Below, in pieces: positions 12,186 to 27,329 of a stretch of 64,000 nt of DNA. Position 1 is the stretch's first letter; every line of letters begins with the position of its first letter. The notes beneath the pieces were generated by a model. That model did not search any database, had not been told where the DNA came from, and saw nothing but the letters and a program-made list of their open reading frames with translations. This DNA comes from Halicephalobus mephisto (taxonomy: Eukaryota; Nematoda; Chromadorea; Rhabditida; Panagrolaimidae), in assembly GCA_009193035.1 (NCBI GenBank), contig SWDT01000275.1, positions 62,001 through 126,000 of the forward strand, read 5' to 3'. Both the position numbers and the translations under genes were made by a program.

Positions 12186-14015
12186 TACAACGTTACAACA
12201 ATTTTTTAAACTTTAAAAACCGAAATTTTTAAAAACAAAAATCGATTTTTTTTAAATCTAAAAACCAAAATTTTTAAAAATTTAAAAATCGATTTTTTTT
12301 AAAATCTAAAAATTGAGATTTAAAAAAATTTAAAAATCCAATTTTTAATTATCTAAAAATTGAGATTTTTAAAAATCTAAAAATCGATTTTTTTTAAAAT
12401 CTAAAAACCAAAATTTTTAAAAATCTAAAAACCGAAATTTTTAAAAAATCTAAAAATTGAGATTTTTTTAAATTTAAAAATCGAATTTTTTTCAAACTGA
12501 ACGGTTGAACTGTTTTTCCAAAAATTTTTCTTTTTGAGTTGGTGTAAATTCTAATTTATCCAGGTGAAACTTATATTTTAATATTAAATTTAAAAATTAC
12601 GTCAATTAAAATAAAAAATTCTAAAAAAAGTTATTTTTTTCTGAATTTTTTAATTAAAAAAAACTTTTTTATTTTTAAAATTTTTTGAATTTTCAAAATT
12701 TTTATTTAAAAAAAAATTTTTTTGCAATTTTTTATTTTTTTTTGCACTTTTTGAACAATTGTGGAATTTTTTGAATTTTTTTAATAATTTACGTCCAAAT
12801 TTTTGTTTTAATTTTTTTTTTCATTTTTTATAGTTTTTCAATTTTGAAAAAAAAACAAAAAATTTTGGTTTTATTTTTCAAAAATGAAACAAGTTCAAAT
12901 AAATAATTTCCGTGGTTTATTATTTTTTCAATTTCATAAATTTCGAAAAAGTTTAATAATTTCATAATTAAAAAAATTTAATTTAAAAAATTATAATTTT
13001 TAAAAATATTTAATAATTTTCAAAAAACAATTTAAAAAATAAAAAAGATTCAAAATTAAATCAAATTTTGTGACAGAAAACGACATGAAAAAATTTGATT
13101 CTTAATTCGAAGTTTAAAAAAAATTTTATTTTCGAATTTTTTAAGAACTTTATTTTTTTTAATTTTTAGATTTTTTTTAAATTTAAATTTTTTAAGAACT
13201 TTATTTTTTTTAATTTTTAGGTTTTTTTTTTAAATTTAAATTTTTTTAATTTCAAAGAAAATTGAAAAAAAAATTTAATTTTTTGAATTTTTTCAAACAC
13301 GCAACGTCGACTGATTTTTTAATTATTGACAAATTCCGAAAAATGCAAAAAATTATGATTTTGGTTTAATGTAATCCAAAAAACGAATTTTTGTCTTTTG
13401 CAAAATCCCGATTTAGCTTTAATTTTCTTTTTTAATTGCACTTTTTAAGTTTTTTAAATTTAAAAGTAAATAATTTATGGAATTTTTTTCGAATTTTCAG
13501 TCGGCAATTTTTCGAACCAGTAACTGCTGAAAATTAAGTTTTTTGAAACCGATATTGGTCTCAAGAAACGCCCCAGGGCTAGCTACAGTATCCATCGATT
13601 TTCTTTTTTTTGTAATGTTTAAAAATTAAATATGAATATTCCATTTCGCGTTTTTTTGGAATTCATTCATGCTTGATTTTGACTTCTGAAATATCAGGTT
13701 TCCGAACCACATTGAATATTAGAATTCATCCATAAGCACGGAGTCTTCCAAGAGTCCAAAAATTCATCAAAGTCGACATCAGAGCTCGAAATTAAAATTC
13801 AAATTTTTCGTGCTAAGACAACAAAGATCTGTTTTAATTTAAAAATATTTATTTTGTCTTAAATAAATAGATAATATGAACTTAATTCGAGTTTCCTGAA
13901 TAAAAAGATGATTAGTAATTAGTGTCTTAGAGAAAAAAGTTTGAATTTTGATTTTTAAATTCAATAAAGTAGAATAGAGAGTTGAAATGAGGAGAGTTTT
14001 TAGAAACCTCTTCGG
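12186..14015. other. AT-rich intergenic DNA
   Basis: 12190-12490 is a degenerate array of TTTAAAAATCTAAAAATCGA. 12500-13550 is low-complexity A/T runs. 13550-13830 has ordinary composition but no open frame or motif I recognise. Confidence 0.6.
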
Positions 14016-14021
14016 TTTCTT

Positions 14022-14112
14022 CTGTAGCGTAGTGGCTGGTGCGCGTGATTGACGCTCATGAGACCCGAGTTCGAATCCCAATTGAAAGTTCCCTACTTCA
14101 TCTCTCTGCAAG
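14022..14112 (+). repeat. tRNA-like degenerate sequence (same family as 30.5-31.0 kb)
   Basis: An A-box-like TAGCGTAGTGGCTGGT is followed about 30 bases later by a B-box-like GAGTTCGAATCC. The T-stem does not pair properly, so it is not a working tRNA. It aligns by eye with the tRNA-like units at 30650-30950. Confidence 0.55.
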
Positions 14113-14139
14113 AGGCAGTTTTTCTCTTGAACTGACATT

Positions 14140-14560
14140 TTGAAGTTTAGGATCTATACTTTTCATTCTAAAACAGTAATTATCCTTTTTATTTCGGGAA
14201 TTTGTATTGTCTTATTCTAATTTATAGTTTAAATTTATCTGGATTTTTCGAGTTAAAACATAACCCAGAAGTCCCGTCATGTGACGGTAAATCTCGACTC
14301 CGGATTGTAGCTCTTAACTTTGTTAAAAATAAAGCACTATTTTCGACGTCACTAAAATGATGCAAAATGACAGCTTAACTGTTGTAAATTTTGCGACATG
14401 TTTTGTTTACATATTCTTCAATGTTGTTGGTTATAAAATCTACGGAAGCACTTGGAAACGATTTAACTGGGTTTTGATTGTTTTTTTCGTTTGTCTTTGG
14501 TCATTAAGGACCGCAGTGAAGCCCGTGCTTTAGTCCGATTGAAGTGCGATGTCCTCAATA
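14140..14560. other. Unassigned island of normal base composition
   Basis: About 400 bases of non-repetitive sequence with balanced composition lie between AT-rich tracts. No open frame of useful length or RNA family is recognised. It may be a UTR, ncRNA or old gene fragment. Confidence 0.4.
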
Positions 14561-14569
14561 AATTTTTTA

Positions 14570-15250
14570 ATGTTATTTAAGTTTTTTATTTTTTTATTTT
14601 TTTTTTATTTTTTAAATTTTTTCATTTTTTTAATTAAAAAAATTTCTTTTTATTTTTTAAACTTAAAGAATTTTTTATTTTTTAAATTTAAAATTTTTTT
14701 TCATTTTTTAAATTTAAATTTTTTAAAATTTCTTTCACATTAATACTGTGACTTTCGAAAAATATTTTTTTTAAGTTTTAAATTCCCGCGTAAAAAACAG
14801 AACATTTACAAAAAAATGGTAAATTTGACGAATTATTACGAAATCAATTTTTTCCTTTTTTAATAACTACAGAACTTTTTTGAAAATTTATTCTAAAATT
14901 ATTTTTATTATTTTTTAAATTTCGAGTTTTCGCAAAAAATGAGAAGAAATTTTGTAAAAATGGAAAAAGTAGTAAATTTGAAAACGATTAAAAATGACTC
15001 ACTTTATTTTTTTACTTTAATTTTAGGGCTTTTTAATTAATATAATAATTTTTTAAATTTTAATAAAAATAATAATTTTTTAAATTTTAATTTATATAAT
15101 AATTTTTTTTTAATTTTAATAAATATAATAATTTTTTAAATTTTAATAAATATAATAATTTTTTTAAATTTAATAAATATAATAATTTTTTTAAATTTTA
15201 ATTTATATAATAATTTTTTTTTAATTTTAATAAATATAATAATTTTTTAA
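14570..15250. repeat. AT-rich tandem arrays
   Basis: T-rich low-complexity DNA. At about 15040-15250 a ~30-60-base unit (TATAATAATTTTTTAAATTTTAATAAA) is repeated. Confidence 0.75.
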
Positions 15251-16120
15251 ATTCCGAATTTTCACACAAAACGAGAGAACTTTGTAAAAATGAAAAAAGT
15301 GGTAAATCTGTCAGCTCTATTAAAAATGACTCATTTTACTTTTTTACCTTAATTTTAGGACTTTCTAAGAAATTCTAAAAGTCCATTTTAAAAATTTTTT
15401 ATTTTTAATAACTTTTGTGCAATTTTTGAATTTCTACTTAAAAGAATAAATTTCGTAGTAATGAACAAATGACAAATCTGGCAACCGCTAAAATAAATTT
15501 TTCCATTTTTTTTATTTTTTGTTTTTTTAAATTTCTCCATTTTTTTATTTTTTTGTTTTTTTAAACAATCTTTAAAATCCTAAAAATTTATGTCAACATA
15601 CTTTTGTAAAACTGTTTTTTTGACGATATGACAGTTGTCAAAATTAAAAAAAATTATATTTTTAAAATTTTAAATTTTTGCGTAAAAAACAAAAATGAAA
15701 AAAAACGGTAAATCTGGCAATTTTACAGAAATTGGTTTCTGTTTTTTCTTTTTCAATGATTTTAAAAGTTTTAAAAATTTGTGAAAATTTTCAGTATTCG
15801 AAATTTTAAAATTCCCGCGCGAAGGGTGAGAATTTTACAAAAGTGGTAAAAGTGGCAATTCTGGCAACATTTCGTCTCTCGCTTCTGACTCGCGTTTTCG
15901 ATTATCCTAAAAATTCTTAAAAAGTTGTAAAAATTTGTTTCGAAATTATTTTTTATTTTTTTTAATGATAAAATTAAAATTTTCACTTTTTCGAAATTTT
16001 AAAATTCCCGCGCAAAGGGTGAGAATTTTACAAAAGTGGTAAAAATGGTAAAAGTGGCAACATTTCGTCTCGCATTTTCGATTATCCTAAAAATTCTTAA
16101 AAAGTTGTAAAAATTTGTTT
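15240..16120 (+). repeat. Dispersed repeat family D (GCGCGAAGGGTGAGAATTTT)
   Basis: Four to five diverged units contain AAATTCCCGCGCAAAGGG, TGAGAATTTTACAAAAGTGG and GGCAACATTTCGTCTCG. The two best copies (about 15805-15960 and 15990-16130) are near-identical, including a shared TTTTCGATTATCCTAAAAAT block. Confidence 0.8.
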
Positions 16121-16369
16121 CGAAATTATTTAATTTTTAATTTTTTTATTATTATAATTAGCTAAACCTTAAATGTCTGAAAAGTACATAATTACCGAAT
16201 TTAGCGGAAAATTAATGAAATGCTTTCCAAGTAATTCTAGTTTCAGTCACCGTTTTGCTTATCTTTGAAAATTGAACTCTCTGGAGAATAATCTTTGTTT
16301 TAGTTCTTGAATTTTTGAATTCCAGAAGTCTCCGCCTTTCTTAATTGCGCGATGTGAATCGTTTTTTAA

Positions 16370-16690
16370 AAAAATTTGTAAATTTAAATTTTTTTTGAAA
16401 TTTATAAATTTTAATTTTTATAAAAATTCGTAAATTTAAACTTTTTTAAAAATTTGTAAATTTTAATTTTTTAAAAAAATTTGTAAATTTTAATTTTTAT
16501 AGAAATTCGTAAATTTAAACTTTTTTGAAACTTATAAATTTTAATTTTTTAAAAAATTTATAAATTTTAATTTTTATAAAAATTCGTAAATTTAAACTTT
16601 TTTGAAACTTATAAATTTTAATTTTTTTTTAAATTTGTAAATTTTAATTTTTATAGAAATTCGTAAATTTAAACTTTTTTGAAATTTGTA
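16370..16690 (+). repeat. AT-rich ~60-bp array upstream of the GPCR
   Basis: About six units contain AAATTCGTAAATTTAAACTT and AATTTATAAATTTTAATTTT. The array runs directly into the acceptor in front of the GPCR start codon. Confidence 0.8.
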
Positions 16691-16717
16691 AATTTTAATT
16701 TTTTTTCTTTCAGAAAA

Positions 16718-19700
16718 ATGAACAAATCAACGAATTCTGGTTGGTCATTGCCATTGGCAATTAGTCTAGGTTCAATAAACGTAATTGTTGTTTTGGGGAA
16801 TATTTTTGTTTTGTATATTTTAATTTCTCAAAAATCACTCCATACTTCGACGAATTTTATTGTTTTGTCTTTGACATTGGCCGATTTTTTGTTGGGAATA
16901 GTTATTTTGCCATTTTCAATGTTACAAGAATTTTTTAACGAATGGATATTTGCGGATCTTTGGTGCAAGATCTGGCTCGCGTTGGATGTGCTGTTCAGTA
17001 CGGCTTCGATTTACAATCTTCTGGCCATAAGTTTCGACCGATATATGGCAGTTCGTCAACCTATAAAATACAGATTTATTTCGTCAAATAAAATGACAAA
17101 AATTACTATATCAATAGTTTGGGCAATATCGGCATTTTTGGCCTTTCCGCCTTTGATCTACGATCACATAGATACTGTATCTTTTGATTTAATAAATATT
17201 ACTGTAATTGAACCAAAAATTTGCACTCCAATGACGAGCAACAACGTATATATCCTGTTCTCGGCCATGGTGTCCTTCATCCTTCCGACAATCTTCATGG
17301 TCTGGGATTTCCTTAACGAAGTTAATTTTAAATTAAAATTTTTCAGATATTATTAAACATAAGTATTTTTCAAACAGTCCAAGGATCCAGAAAACCCAAG
17401 TTACTTCCGTTAAGTGCCCAATCCAGCAATGGCACAAGTTCCAATTTCCAAAATTCCTACAGTATCCTCAGAGTACATCGCGGTGGTCAAAAAACTTCAT
17501 TAAATTGTGGATTTCATTCAAAAAGTGCTTCAATGAGAAATCGATGCATGAATCGATCTCCTTCTTTCAGAACAAACAGCTTTAGACAAAAAAAAACCGA
17601 AATTTCGAAAAAAGAATTAATGTTAACTACTCAAAGAAAAAAATCTTCAAGTACTTCCACATTGAATATTCTGGCTCAACTTGATTCTCAGAAACAACCA
17701 TTGCAGATTCTTGAAAATGGAAAAAATTGGATATCCAAGTTCCCGACAACTAATTTGAGTAAGTCCGGATGTGTGGCACTTGTTCTCTTCCCTCAGGGCA
17801 TTTGATTTTTTGGACTCGAATTATTTTTGAATTTCTTCAAAATCAATTTTTGTAAAAATTATTTAACAAATTCGGCCTGAAAAACTAAAAAATTAGGCTG
17901 TAAAAGAATTGATCCCCTCAGGGTATTTGATTTTTTGGACTCGAATTATTTTTGAATTCCTTCAAAATCAATTTTTGTAGAAATTATTAAAAAAATTAAA
18001 AAATTCGGCCTGAAAAAGTACAAAATTAGGCTGTAAAAGAATTGATCCCCTCAGGACATTTGGTTTTCTGGACTCGAATTAGCTTGAAGATTTTTTCTGG
18101 ACTAAAATCTATAGTGTTCAACATCTAAATTAAATCTGCAGGTTGCTCGCAGTGTTTAAGCAGATGGATAGGCGTAAACGTCAAAGTGAAACCTGCAGGT
18201 TGCCCGCAACATTGGGGCAGCTGATTTGGTATTTCTATATTCGCATTTATGCAAATTTCGAGATAAAATCCGCAGGTTGCCCGCAACATTGGTTCAGATA
18301 AGTTAACATTGAAATAAAAATTAAATCCGCAGGTTGCCCGCAACATTGCGGCAGGTCGACTTATCTAATTTGACTTCCATTTTGATCTCGACCTCTATGG
18401 TCCCCTGACACCGATCGAAATTGTACTATTTTCAAAATCCTAAAATTCTAATCCAAAAAAGTTAAAAATACGTTTTTTGTAATTCTTATGCCCTGGGGCA
18501 TTCGTATCAATTTATCTGATTTTAAATTTTTTTTCTTTTTTATACTAGTCTTTTTAGCCACAAAATCGATTTTAAAATAATACAACTATCAACGAGATTA
18601 GTCTAAAAGTGAAAAAAACAAAAGCAATCTTACGAAATAAGGAACCAAAAATCTTGAAGAAACAACTGTTGTGAAGTTCATTTTTTATTTTTTTTAAAAC
18701 TTGACTAACATTTCCGGGCCATTTCAGAAACCGAAAAGACTGGTCAAGAAAAGAAAAACATGGCCGTGATTACCATTCTAGATCAGTTTGAAAATTAAAA
18801 AGACTGGTCAAAAAAAAGAAAAACATGGCCGTGATTACCATTCTAGAGCAGTTTGAAAATTAAAAAGACTGGTTAAAAAAATGTAAAACATGGCCGTGAT
18901 TACCATTATAGAGCAGTTCGAAAATTAAAAAGACTGGTCAAAAAAAAGAAAAACATGACCATGATTACCATTCCAGACCAGTCCAAGGACCTAAAAAAGT
19001 AAAACCCAGTCGTGATTGTCATTTTAAATTATTTCAAAATTGATCTAAAAAAATGAAAATCAAAAAATCAGGGAACAAGTGCCTCAAGGAAGATAGTTAC
19101 AGTATAAGTTAAATTTTATTTTTTAAAAAATTAAATTTCAGATTCTAATGAAATTATTCTCGAAACAGAAAAAATTGAAGAAATAAAAATTTCGAATTCT
19201 TACGATGAAGAATTTTATCAAGAAATGAAAAAAAACAACATAATCGAAAAAACGGCCGACAGTACTGTTTTGTATCCTGCAATTTTTACGTCGATTCTTG
19301 CCGGAAAAAAAACAAAAAAATCTCATGAAAAATTCGGAATAAATAATTTCAACAAAAACAATTCCAGACATTCTTTAAGAACCGAACTCAGGGTGGCAAG
19401 GACCATCGGGATCGTCGTCGGATGTTTTACAGTATGCTGGCTTCCTTTCACGGTCATTTACGTCCTTCAGGTGAGATACATAATTATCAGAAATGTTAAA
19501 CTTCAAACTTTTAAATCTAATTTCAATTTCGGACTAATTTTAAATCGAATTTTGGATCGATTTTGAACTAATTTATAAACCAATTTTAAATCAAATTTTG
19601 GATCGATTTCGAACTAATTTTTAGATCAATTTATAAACCAATTTTGGATTAATTTTTAGATCAATTTTGAACCGAATTTTGAATCAATTTCAAGACGAAT

Positions 19701-21103
19701 TTTGGATTGATTTCGAGTTCAAAAATCGACAGAATCTACTTCAAACTTAAGTATTCAGTTAGAATTTGAATTAATTTGAGTTTCAAATTTAGGAGATTCA
19801 AAATCAACTAAAATTGGAGCCGATTTTCGATTTAAATCAGTTCGAATTTGGATTTTTCGATTTTGGAATTAAATCAATTTAATTTTAATTAATATTTTTA
19901 AAATTTCGAAGTCAAGTTCTCAAGTTTGAAATTTATTTTTTAAATTTTTAAAATTGAGTTAATTCAAAGTGGAGTCGAATTTGGTCCAAAATCGATTCAA
20001 AGTTTGGTTCAAAGTTCGAATTCGACAACTTTGTTAATTATTAAATATTCACTTAATTCCAAATACAAATTTTCCGAAAGGATATTTTAAGTTATAAGAG
20101 ATTTAATATTTATCAATATTTTAATTACAATCTTTGACTTTAAAGACAAGGGGTTAAGTACCCTGCATACTGTAATTTAGAAATCCCTAAATTTATTTAA
20201 GAAAAACATTTAAAAAATAAACCTTTAATAAGGATAATTTTAAGATTTTTATTAACAGTTTCATATATCGAAATTAATTTTAGAAGATAGATAGAGGGTT
20301 AGATACTCTATATACCGTAATCTAAAAGCTTCTAAATCGATTTAGAAAGGATATTTGAAAAAATAAATTTTTTAGGATTTTCATTAATAGTTTCATATAT
20401 CAAAATTAATCTTAGAATATAGATAGATGGTTAGATACTCCATATACCGTAATCCGGACCTTTCGAAATCTATCCAAGAAGAATATATTTTGAAAAAATT
20501 GATGATGAAATAATCCAAATTTTAATTTCTAAAAATTCGTGCCAAAACTTCTTTATAGTAATTTTAGATTCTGTTTAAGTAATATATTTACAATTATACT
20601 TTTATAAAATCATATATCTATTGAATTTTGTACTTTCTGGTCCCAAATGGAAAATTAAAAAATTTTCACTTTCGAATTTTTAAAAGTATACTTATAATTA
20701 CATTTTTATAATTTTATGAACATTGAATTTTTGTATTTTTTGGTCTCAACTGGAAAATTTAGAAATTTTTAAAAGTATACCTATAATTACATTTTTATAA
20801 TTTTATGAACATTGAATTTTGTATTTTCTGGTCCCAACTGGAAAGTTTAAAAATTTTCACTTTCGAATTTTAAAAAATTTTTGATTTTTCTAATTTTTCC
20901 AGGCTTTCCGAACTTGTCCAATCGATCAATGCGTCCCTGGATGGCTGTTCACGATCGCCTTCTGGCTGGGATATGCAAATTCTGCCGTTAATCCTCTATT
21001 ATATGCAGCAGTTTCTCGAGATTTTAGATCTGCATTTCGAAAATTCTTAACTGGAAAAAATCCATCCATGTTCTACAGGTTTAGCAGTAATTGGAGTAAT
21101 TAA
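16718..21103 (+). CDS. Biogenic amine-type GPCR (rhodopsin family)
   Basis: Four exons: 16718-17299, 17347-17758, 19142-19470 and 20903-21103, giving 506 residues. The seven-helix signature is complete: GN in TM1, LAD in TM2, Cys before TM3, the amine-binding Asp near residue 90 ([10 protein letters not shown]), DRY near residue 107, Ser-x3-Ser before Pro in TM5 ([10 protein letters not shown]), CWLPF in TM6 and NSAVNPLLY in TM7. The Asp and TM5 serines point to a catecholamine or phenolamine (dopamine, octopamine, tyramine) ligand; the subtype cannot be fixed by eye. Intracellular loop 3 is very long (over 200 residues, rich in Ser/Lys). TTTCTTTCAG lies four bases before the ATG, so the start is probably trans-spliced. 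The first intron would use a weak GTCTGG donor and is only 47 bases. Confidence 0.88.
17785..18110 (+). repeat. ~128-bp tandem repeat in GPCR intron 2
   Basis: Two and a half units begin with CCCTCAGGGCATTTGATTTT and contain GGACTCGAATTATTTTTGAA and AATTCGGCCTGAAAAA. Confidence 0.9.
18110..18415 (-). repeat. Repeat family C, inverted copy (copy 2)
   Basis: Four copies of GCAGGTTGCCCGCAACATTG in a block that is nearly the reverse complement of 8980-9290, including the outer GACCTCTATGGTCCCC edge. Also intronic. Confidence 0.92.
18715..19000 (+). repeat. ~66-bp tandem repeat in GPCR intron 2
   Basis: Four units contain AAAGACTGGTCAAAAAAAAG, ACATGGCCGTGATTACCATT and AGAGCAGTTTGAAAATTAAA. Sequence is well conserved among the first four units. 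Confidence 0.9.
19540..20880. repeat. GPCR intron 3 repeats
   Basis: 19540-20040 is a degenerate array of TTTTGGATCGATTTCGAACT units. 20080-20460 holds three family A units. 20560-20880 holds family B-like units (TTTTGTATTTTCTGGTCCCA), two of them a tandem duplication. Confidence 0.7.
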
Positions 21104-21158
21104 ATTTTTAATTTTTAAGAATTGAAATTTATTTTAATCAATTTTAAAAAATAAATTT

Positions 21159-23266
21159 TCAAAGACAACAGATGTTGCCAGCTCTACAAGTGGCCCCACC
21201 CCCGCAGGCGCCGTTACGACAAGCCCCATAAGGAGTGACGTTCCCAGGACAAGAAGCACAGCAGTAACCGTTGGCTTGGCACGTGAATCCGCTGGGGCAC
21301 GTTCCTCCGTTGCATCTTCCGGAACTCCTTCCGACGGGGCATTCACAACAGTAATTAGCTGAAAAAAAAATATTTTAAAACAAATTCATTTTCAAATTTA
21401 AAAAATTGAATTTTCATAAAACAAAGTTAATTTTTCAATTAAAAAAAATATTTTAAAACAAATTCATTCTTAAATTTGAAAAATTGAATTTCTATAAAAA
21501 AGTTAATTTTCCAATTTAAAAAAATTTTTTAAAAAGAAATAACTTTAGAAATTAATTTTTTGAAAATTATTTTTGTTTTTAAGGAAATATAAAATAACCT
21601 GGTGTACAGCTAAATCCTTGTTGGCATCCTCCATTAGTACAGCTAGAAATCGCGGCGAGACCTCCACAAGCATCTAAAACAACAATAATCATTTCTGAAT
21701 TTAAAATTAAAGATAATCTTTAAATTAAATTTTTAAAATTAAAAATTACTTTAAAATTAAAGTAAAAATTAAATTAAATTTACAATTTAAAATTAAAATT
21801 AAAGATTATTTTAAAATCAAAATTAAAAATTATTTTAAAATCAAAATTAAAGATCATTTTTAAATTAAAGTTAAATATTATTTCTAAAATTGAAATTAAA
21901 AATTATTTTTAAAATTGAAATTAAAAATTATTTTTAAAATTGAAATTAAAAATTATTTTTAAAAATAAAGTTAAAGATAATTTTTAAATTAGAATTAAAA
22001 TGACTTACATTGCCATTCATTACCAGTAGTTGTACAACAAAGGCCATTCATGCAAGTTTGGCCTGTGGAACATTGGCCTGCGGCACTGCATCGGACACTG
22101 GATAAAGATCCATCTGAACAGTAACCATAAGTTCCAGACGGCGGCTGGGTAGGACTTGGAGTAGGGGTAGGTACAGTACAACAACATCCATTAATGCAAG
22201 TGGAGAGACCACTGTAGTAAGGAGTGCACTGAGCAGAGGTCGTACACCCAACCCCGATCATCCTACCCCCGTTTGTGCATCTGTTCTGGTTATACCAACA
22301 AGCTGAAATTCATCTATCAGTTTCCAAGAAAATTACCGTAATATTGTAATTTTTTATAACTTTTAAAACACAGTATAGTCCATAATTCCAAAAGTACTGT
22401 AATTCCCTATTTACAGTAATCCAAAAGTACTGTAATTCCCTATTTAAAATAATCCGAAAGTACTGTAATCTCCCATTCTACAATAACCCAAAAGTACCGT
22501 AATTCCCTATTTAAAATAGTCCAAAAGTACTGTAAGTGTTTAGAATTTCCAAAAATTTCCAAATTTAAATTATTTGTAAAACTTCTAATTCAGAAATTAC
22601 GAAATCTGCGAAGAATTAAAAATTCAAAAATTATGAACTATACTGTATAACCCTTGACTTCGCAGACTCAACAGAGGGTTCGGCACCCCCATACCGTAAT
22701 CTAGAAGTCCCTAAATTCATATACGGAAAAATATTCTTAAAAAATTACAAAATTTCAAGTTACTTTAATCTTAAAAAATTTCTGAAATTTCGTGTCGAGA
22801 TAATTTCAATGTTTTTTAATTTTTTAAGTAGTATAATCTTTGAATTTTTGCGAAATGAATGGACTTCATAGAAGCGGAAAAAACGATAAATATGGTAATT
22901 AGCTGCGGAAATCGACGTTTTTTATTTTTTAGAATAGTTCGAAAATTCGCATCGGGACCATTTCTTTAAAAAGATCATTTTTGACTTAAAAAATAACAAA
23001 GTTTTTGAAAAGTACAATACACATTAAATTTCAGCCTTGGGTCTCGAGTGGAAGGTTCTAGAAATCCATTTCGAGACGATTTTACGCGAAAATTTAGCTT
23101 TAATTTTTGTATTTCTAAACTTACGGTAAAGAGAGTAGTACTGATTGGGATAAGTCCCACACAAGTAGTAAACAGTTTGTCTTTTGTCCCGAACGGAAAC
23201 ATCCCCGATGATGGATTCCGCGAGGGACCCACCAACGACCATTAGTAAAAATCCAATTGCAATCAT
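21159..23266 (-). CDS. Secreted Cys-rich repeat protein
   Basis: Four exons on the minus strand: 23125-23266, 22009-22302, 21599-21673 and 21159-21358; phases agree and give 236 residues. It opens with a signal peptide (MIAIGFLLMVVGGSLAES) and a basic KRQ site. The rest is a chain of short modules of the form C-NGG-C-x4-5-C-xNG-CC (for example RCNGGTCPSGFTCQANGYCC), plus a Pro/Thr linker (PTPTPSPTQPP). The last residues are ICCL. This is the EB-module-like Cys repeat common in nematode secreted proteins; disulfides are likely and no enzymatic role is suggested. An AT-rich TATA-like box lies 38-50 bases upstream. Function unknown. Confidence 0.82.
22320..22545. repeat. ~35-bp repeat in Cys-rich gene intron 1
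   Basis: About five units of AAAAGTACTGTAATTCCCTA followed by TTTA(A/C)A(A/G)TA. The central GTACTGTAAT is close to the TACTGTA/TACGGTA element of family A. Confidence 0.8.
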
Positions 23267-23303
23267 TTTGAAGCTTAGTAGATAGCTTCTGTCGATTTTT
23301 TGT

Positions 23304-23316
23304 GATATAAATATTC
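23304..23316 (-). promoter_or_regulatory. TATA-like box of the Cys-rich gene
   Basis: GAATATTTATATC on the minus strand lies 38-50 bases upstream of the start codon at 23266. Confidence 0.4.
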
Positions 23317-23339
23317 ATCCGCGAGCAAGCAAACGTCAT

Positions 23340-24470
23340 TGTGACTATAGATGGAAGGAACCAGGTGCGACTGATTGTTTGGATTTGATTTGTTTTATTT
23401 TCCTTTATCCCCTTTTACATTTTCAGTTGAGCAAATGATCACCAAATTTGTCTCGTGGTAAACGAGGAAAAAATAGATTTTTTAAAAATTAACCTTAAAA
23501 AGCAGAAAATTAAAAACAAAAAGAACAAATTTAAAGTGTAAAAAATTAGAAAAAACGACTGATTAAGAGTTCCCGTTCCAGGACAGCGTATAAGACGAGA
23601 CATTAGAACTATTTAATATATAAGTAATAGTAAAAAAGGAAAAAGTAATAGAAAAGTAAAAAACAACTGACGATTGCTGCTTCACTAATACACGGGCATT
23701 TTCGTCTTGAGACCCGGGTGGAAGACAGGAAGATATTAGAACTACTTGATATATAAACAATAATAATAATAATAATAATATACAAAAAAACAATAAAAAT
23801 AAGTGTAAAAATAAGAAAGAAAAAGTAAAAATTAAAAGCTAAAAGACAACTGCCAGCTACAGTATACTGATTGATAAAACAGGGATTTTCGTGCCGGGAC
23901 CTCGTTTCTGTCAGGGTGCACTGCACTATCTCTCTATTTACCTAAGTGTGTTCATTTCGAATTAAAAAGTACTTTTGATTAATTATTTTTTCGTTTAAAA
24001 AGTAATTTTTTTAAAGATCAAAGTCGATAGATTAGGACAAAGGTCAGTCTAATCCTTAATCTGCTTCTAGAGATCCACAGATCAATCGTTTTGTATTCTG
24101 AAAATTCTATTTGTCCATTGTTTGAAGATAAACATGATTTTTGATTTCTAGATTCTTGTTTCCTGGTTGGAATTTATAAAAACCATTTTATGGTGGGAAT
24201 TTAACAATTTTCATATATCAAACACCGGAATAAAACAAACACGCTAAAGTTACTCGAAATATCAAAAATGCCACCCATAAATCACAAAAAACTAATTTTC
24301 CAATTTTCTAAAAATTAAAAGAAGGTTTTTTACAAAAAGTAGACTAGGAGATACGTACATGTTTACAGGGTTCCAGTTCTTATGATACAGATATAAAAAA
24401 TACAAAATTTTCCAGTTATACGTACACACAGGGAGAATTTTACAGTTGACGGAAAAATTTAATTTTGGAG
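23340..24470. other. Intergenic, with a microsatellite-cored dispersed repeat
   Basis: 23560-23930 holds two related units: ATTAGAACTA-x-TGATATATAA, an (AAT)n-type core, ACAACTG, then CTACAGTATACTGATTGATA and TTTTCGTGCCGGGACC. A matching unit sits in the trypsin gene intron at 49770-50230. The rest shows no gene. Confidence 0.7.
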
Positions 24471-24472
24471 GT

Positions 24473-26701
<2,229 letters not shown>

Positions 26702-26764
26702 TTTCAAGTGAATAATTACAGAAGGCAAAGGGAATACGGGGGTTGCTGAAATATTCAACATTAC

Positions 26765-27260
26765 AAAAATTTAAAAATCAACCATAAAGTAGTCCCGACA
26801 CGAAATTTTTAATTTTCCAGTTAAGACTCGAAATTGCATTTTTAAAAATTTATAAAAACTAATTTTTCTAATTAATTATATTATTATAAAAATCAACCAT
26901 AAAGTGGTCCCGACACGAATTTTCTGATTTTCCAGTTGAGACCCGAAATTGAGAAAATTAGTTTTTATAAATTTTTAAAAATACAATTAATCATATTATT
27001 ATAAAAATCAATCACGAAATAGTCTCGGCACGAAATTTTTAATTTTCCAGTTGAGACCCGAAATTGGGAAAATTAGTTTTTATAAATTTTTAAAAATATA
27101 ATTAATTATATTATTATAAAAATCAATCACGAAATGGTCTCGGCACGAAATTTTTAATTTTCCAGTTGAGACTCGAAATTGGAGAAATTAGTTTTTATAA
27201 ATTTTTAAAAATATAATTAATCATATTATAAAATCAAAAAAAATTAACCATGAAATTTAA
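26765..27260. repeat. ~115-bp family B tandem array
   Basis: Four to five units contain GTCCCGACACGAAATTTTTA, TTTTCCAGTTGAGACCCG and AATTATATTATTATAAAAAT. Confidence 0.88.
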
Positions 27261-27329
27261 AAATTTTTTCAATTAAGATTCAAAATTGGAAAAATTAAGT
27301 TTTGTAAGGTTCTCTAAAGGTACGGTCAT

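Noticed and set aside
14140..14560. Spliced-leader RNA, 5S or U-type snRNA gene
   Set aside because: I looked for the SL1 core, 5S and U6 hallmark words in the islands and saw none.
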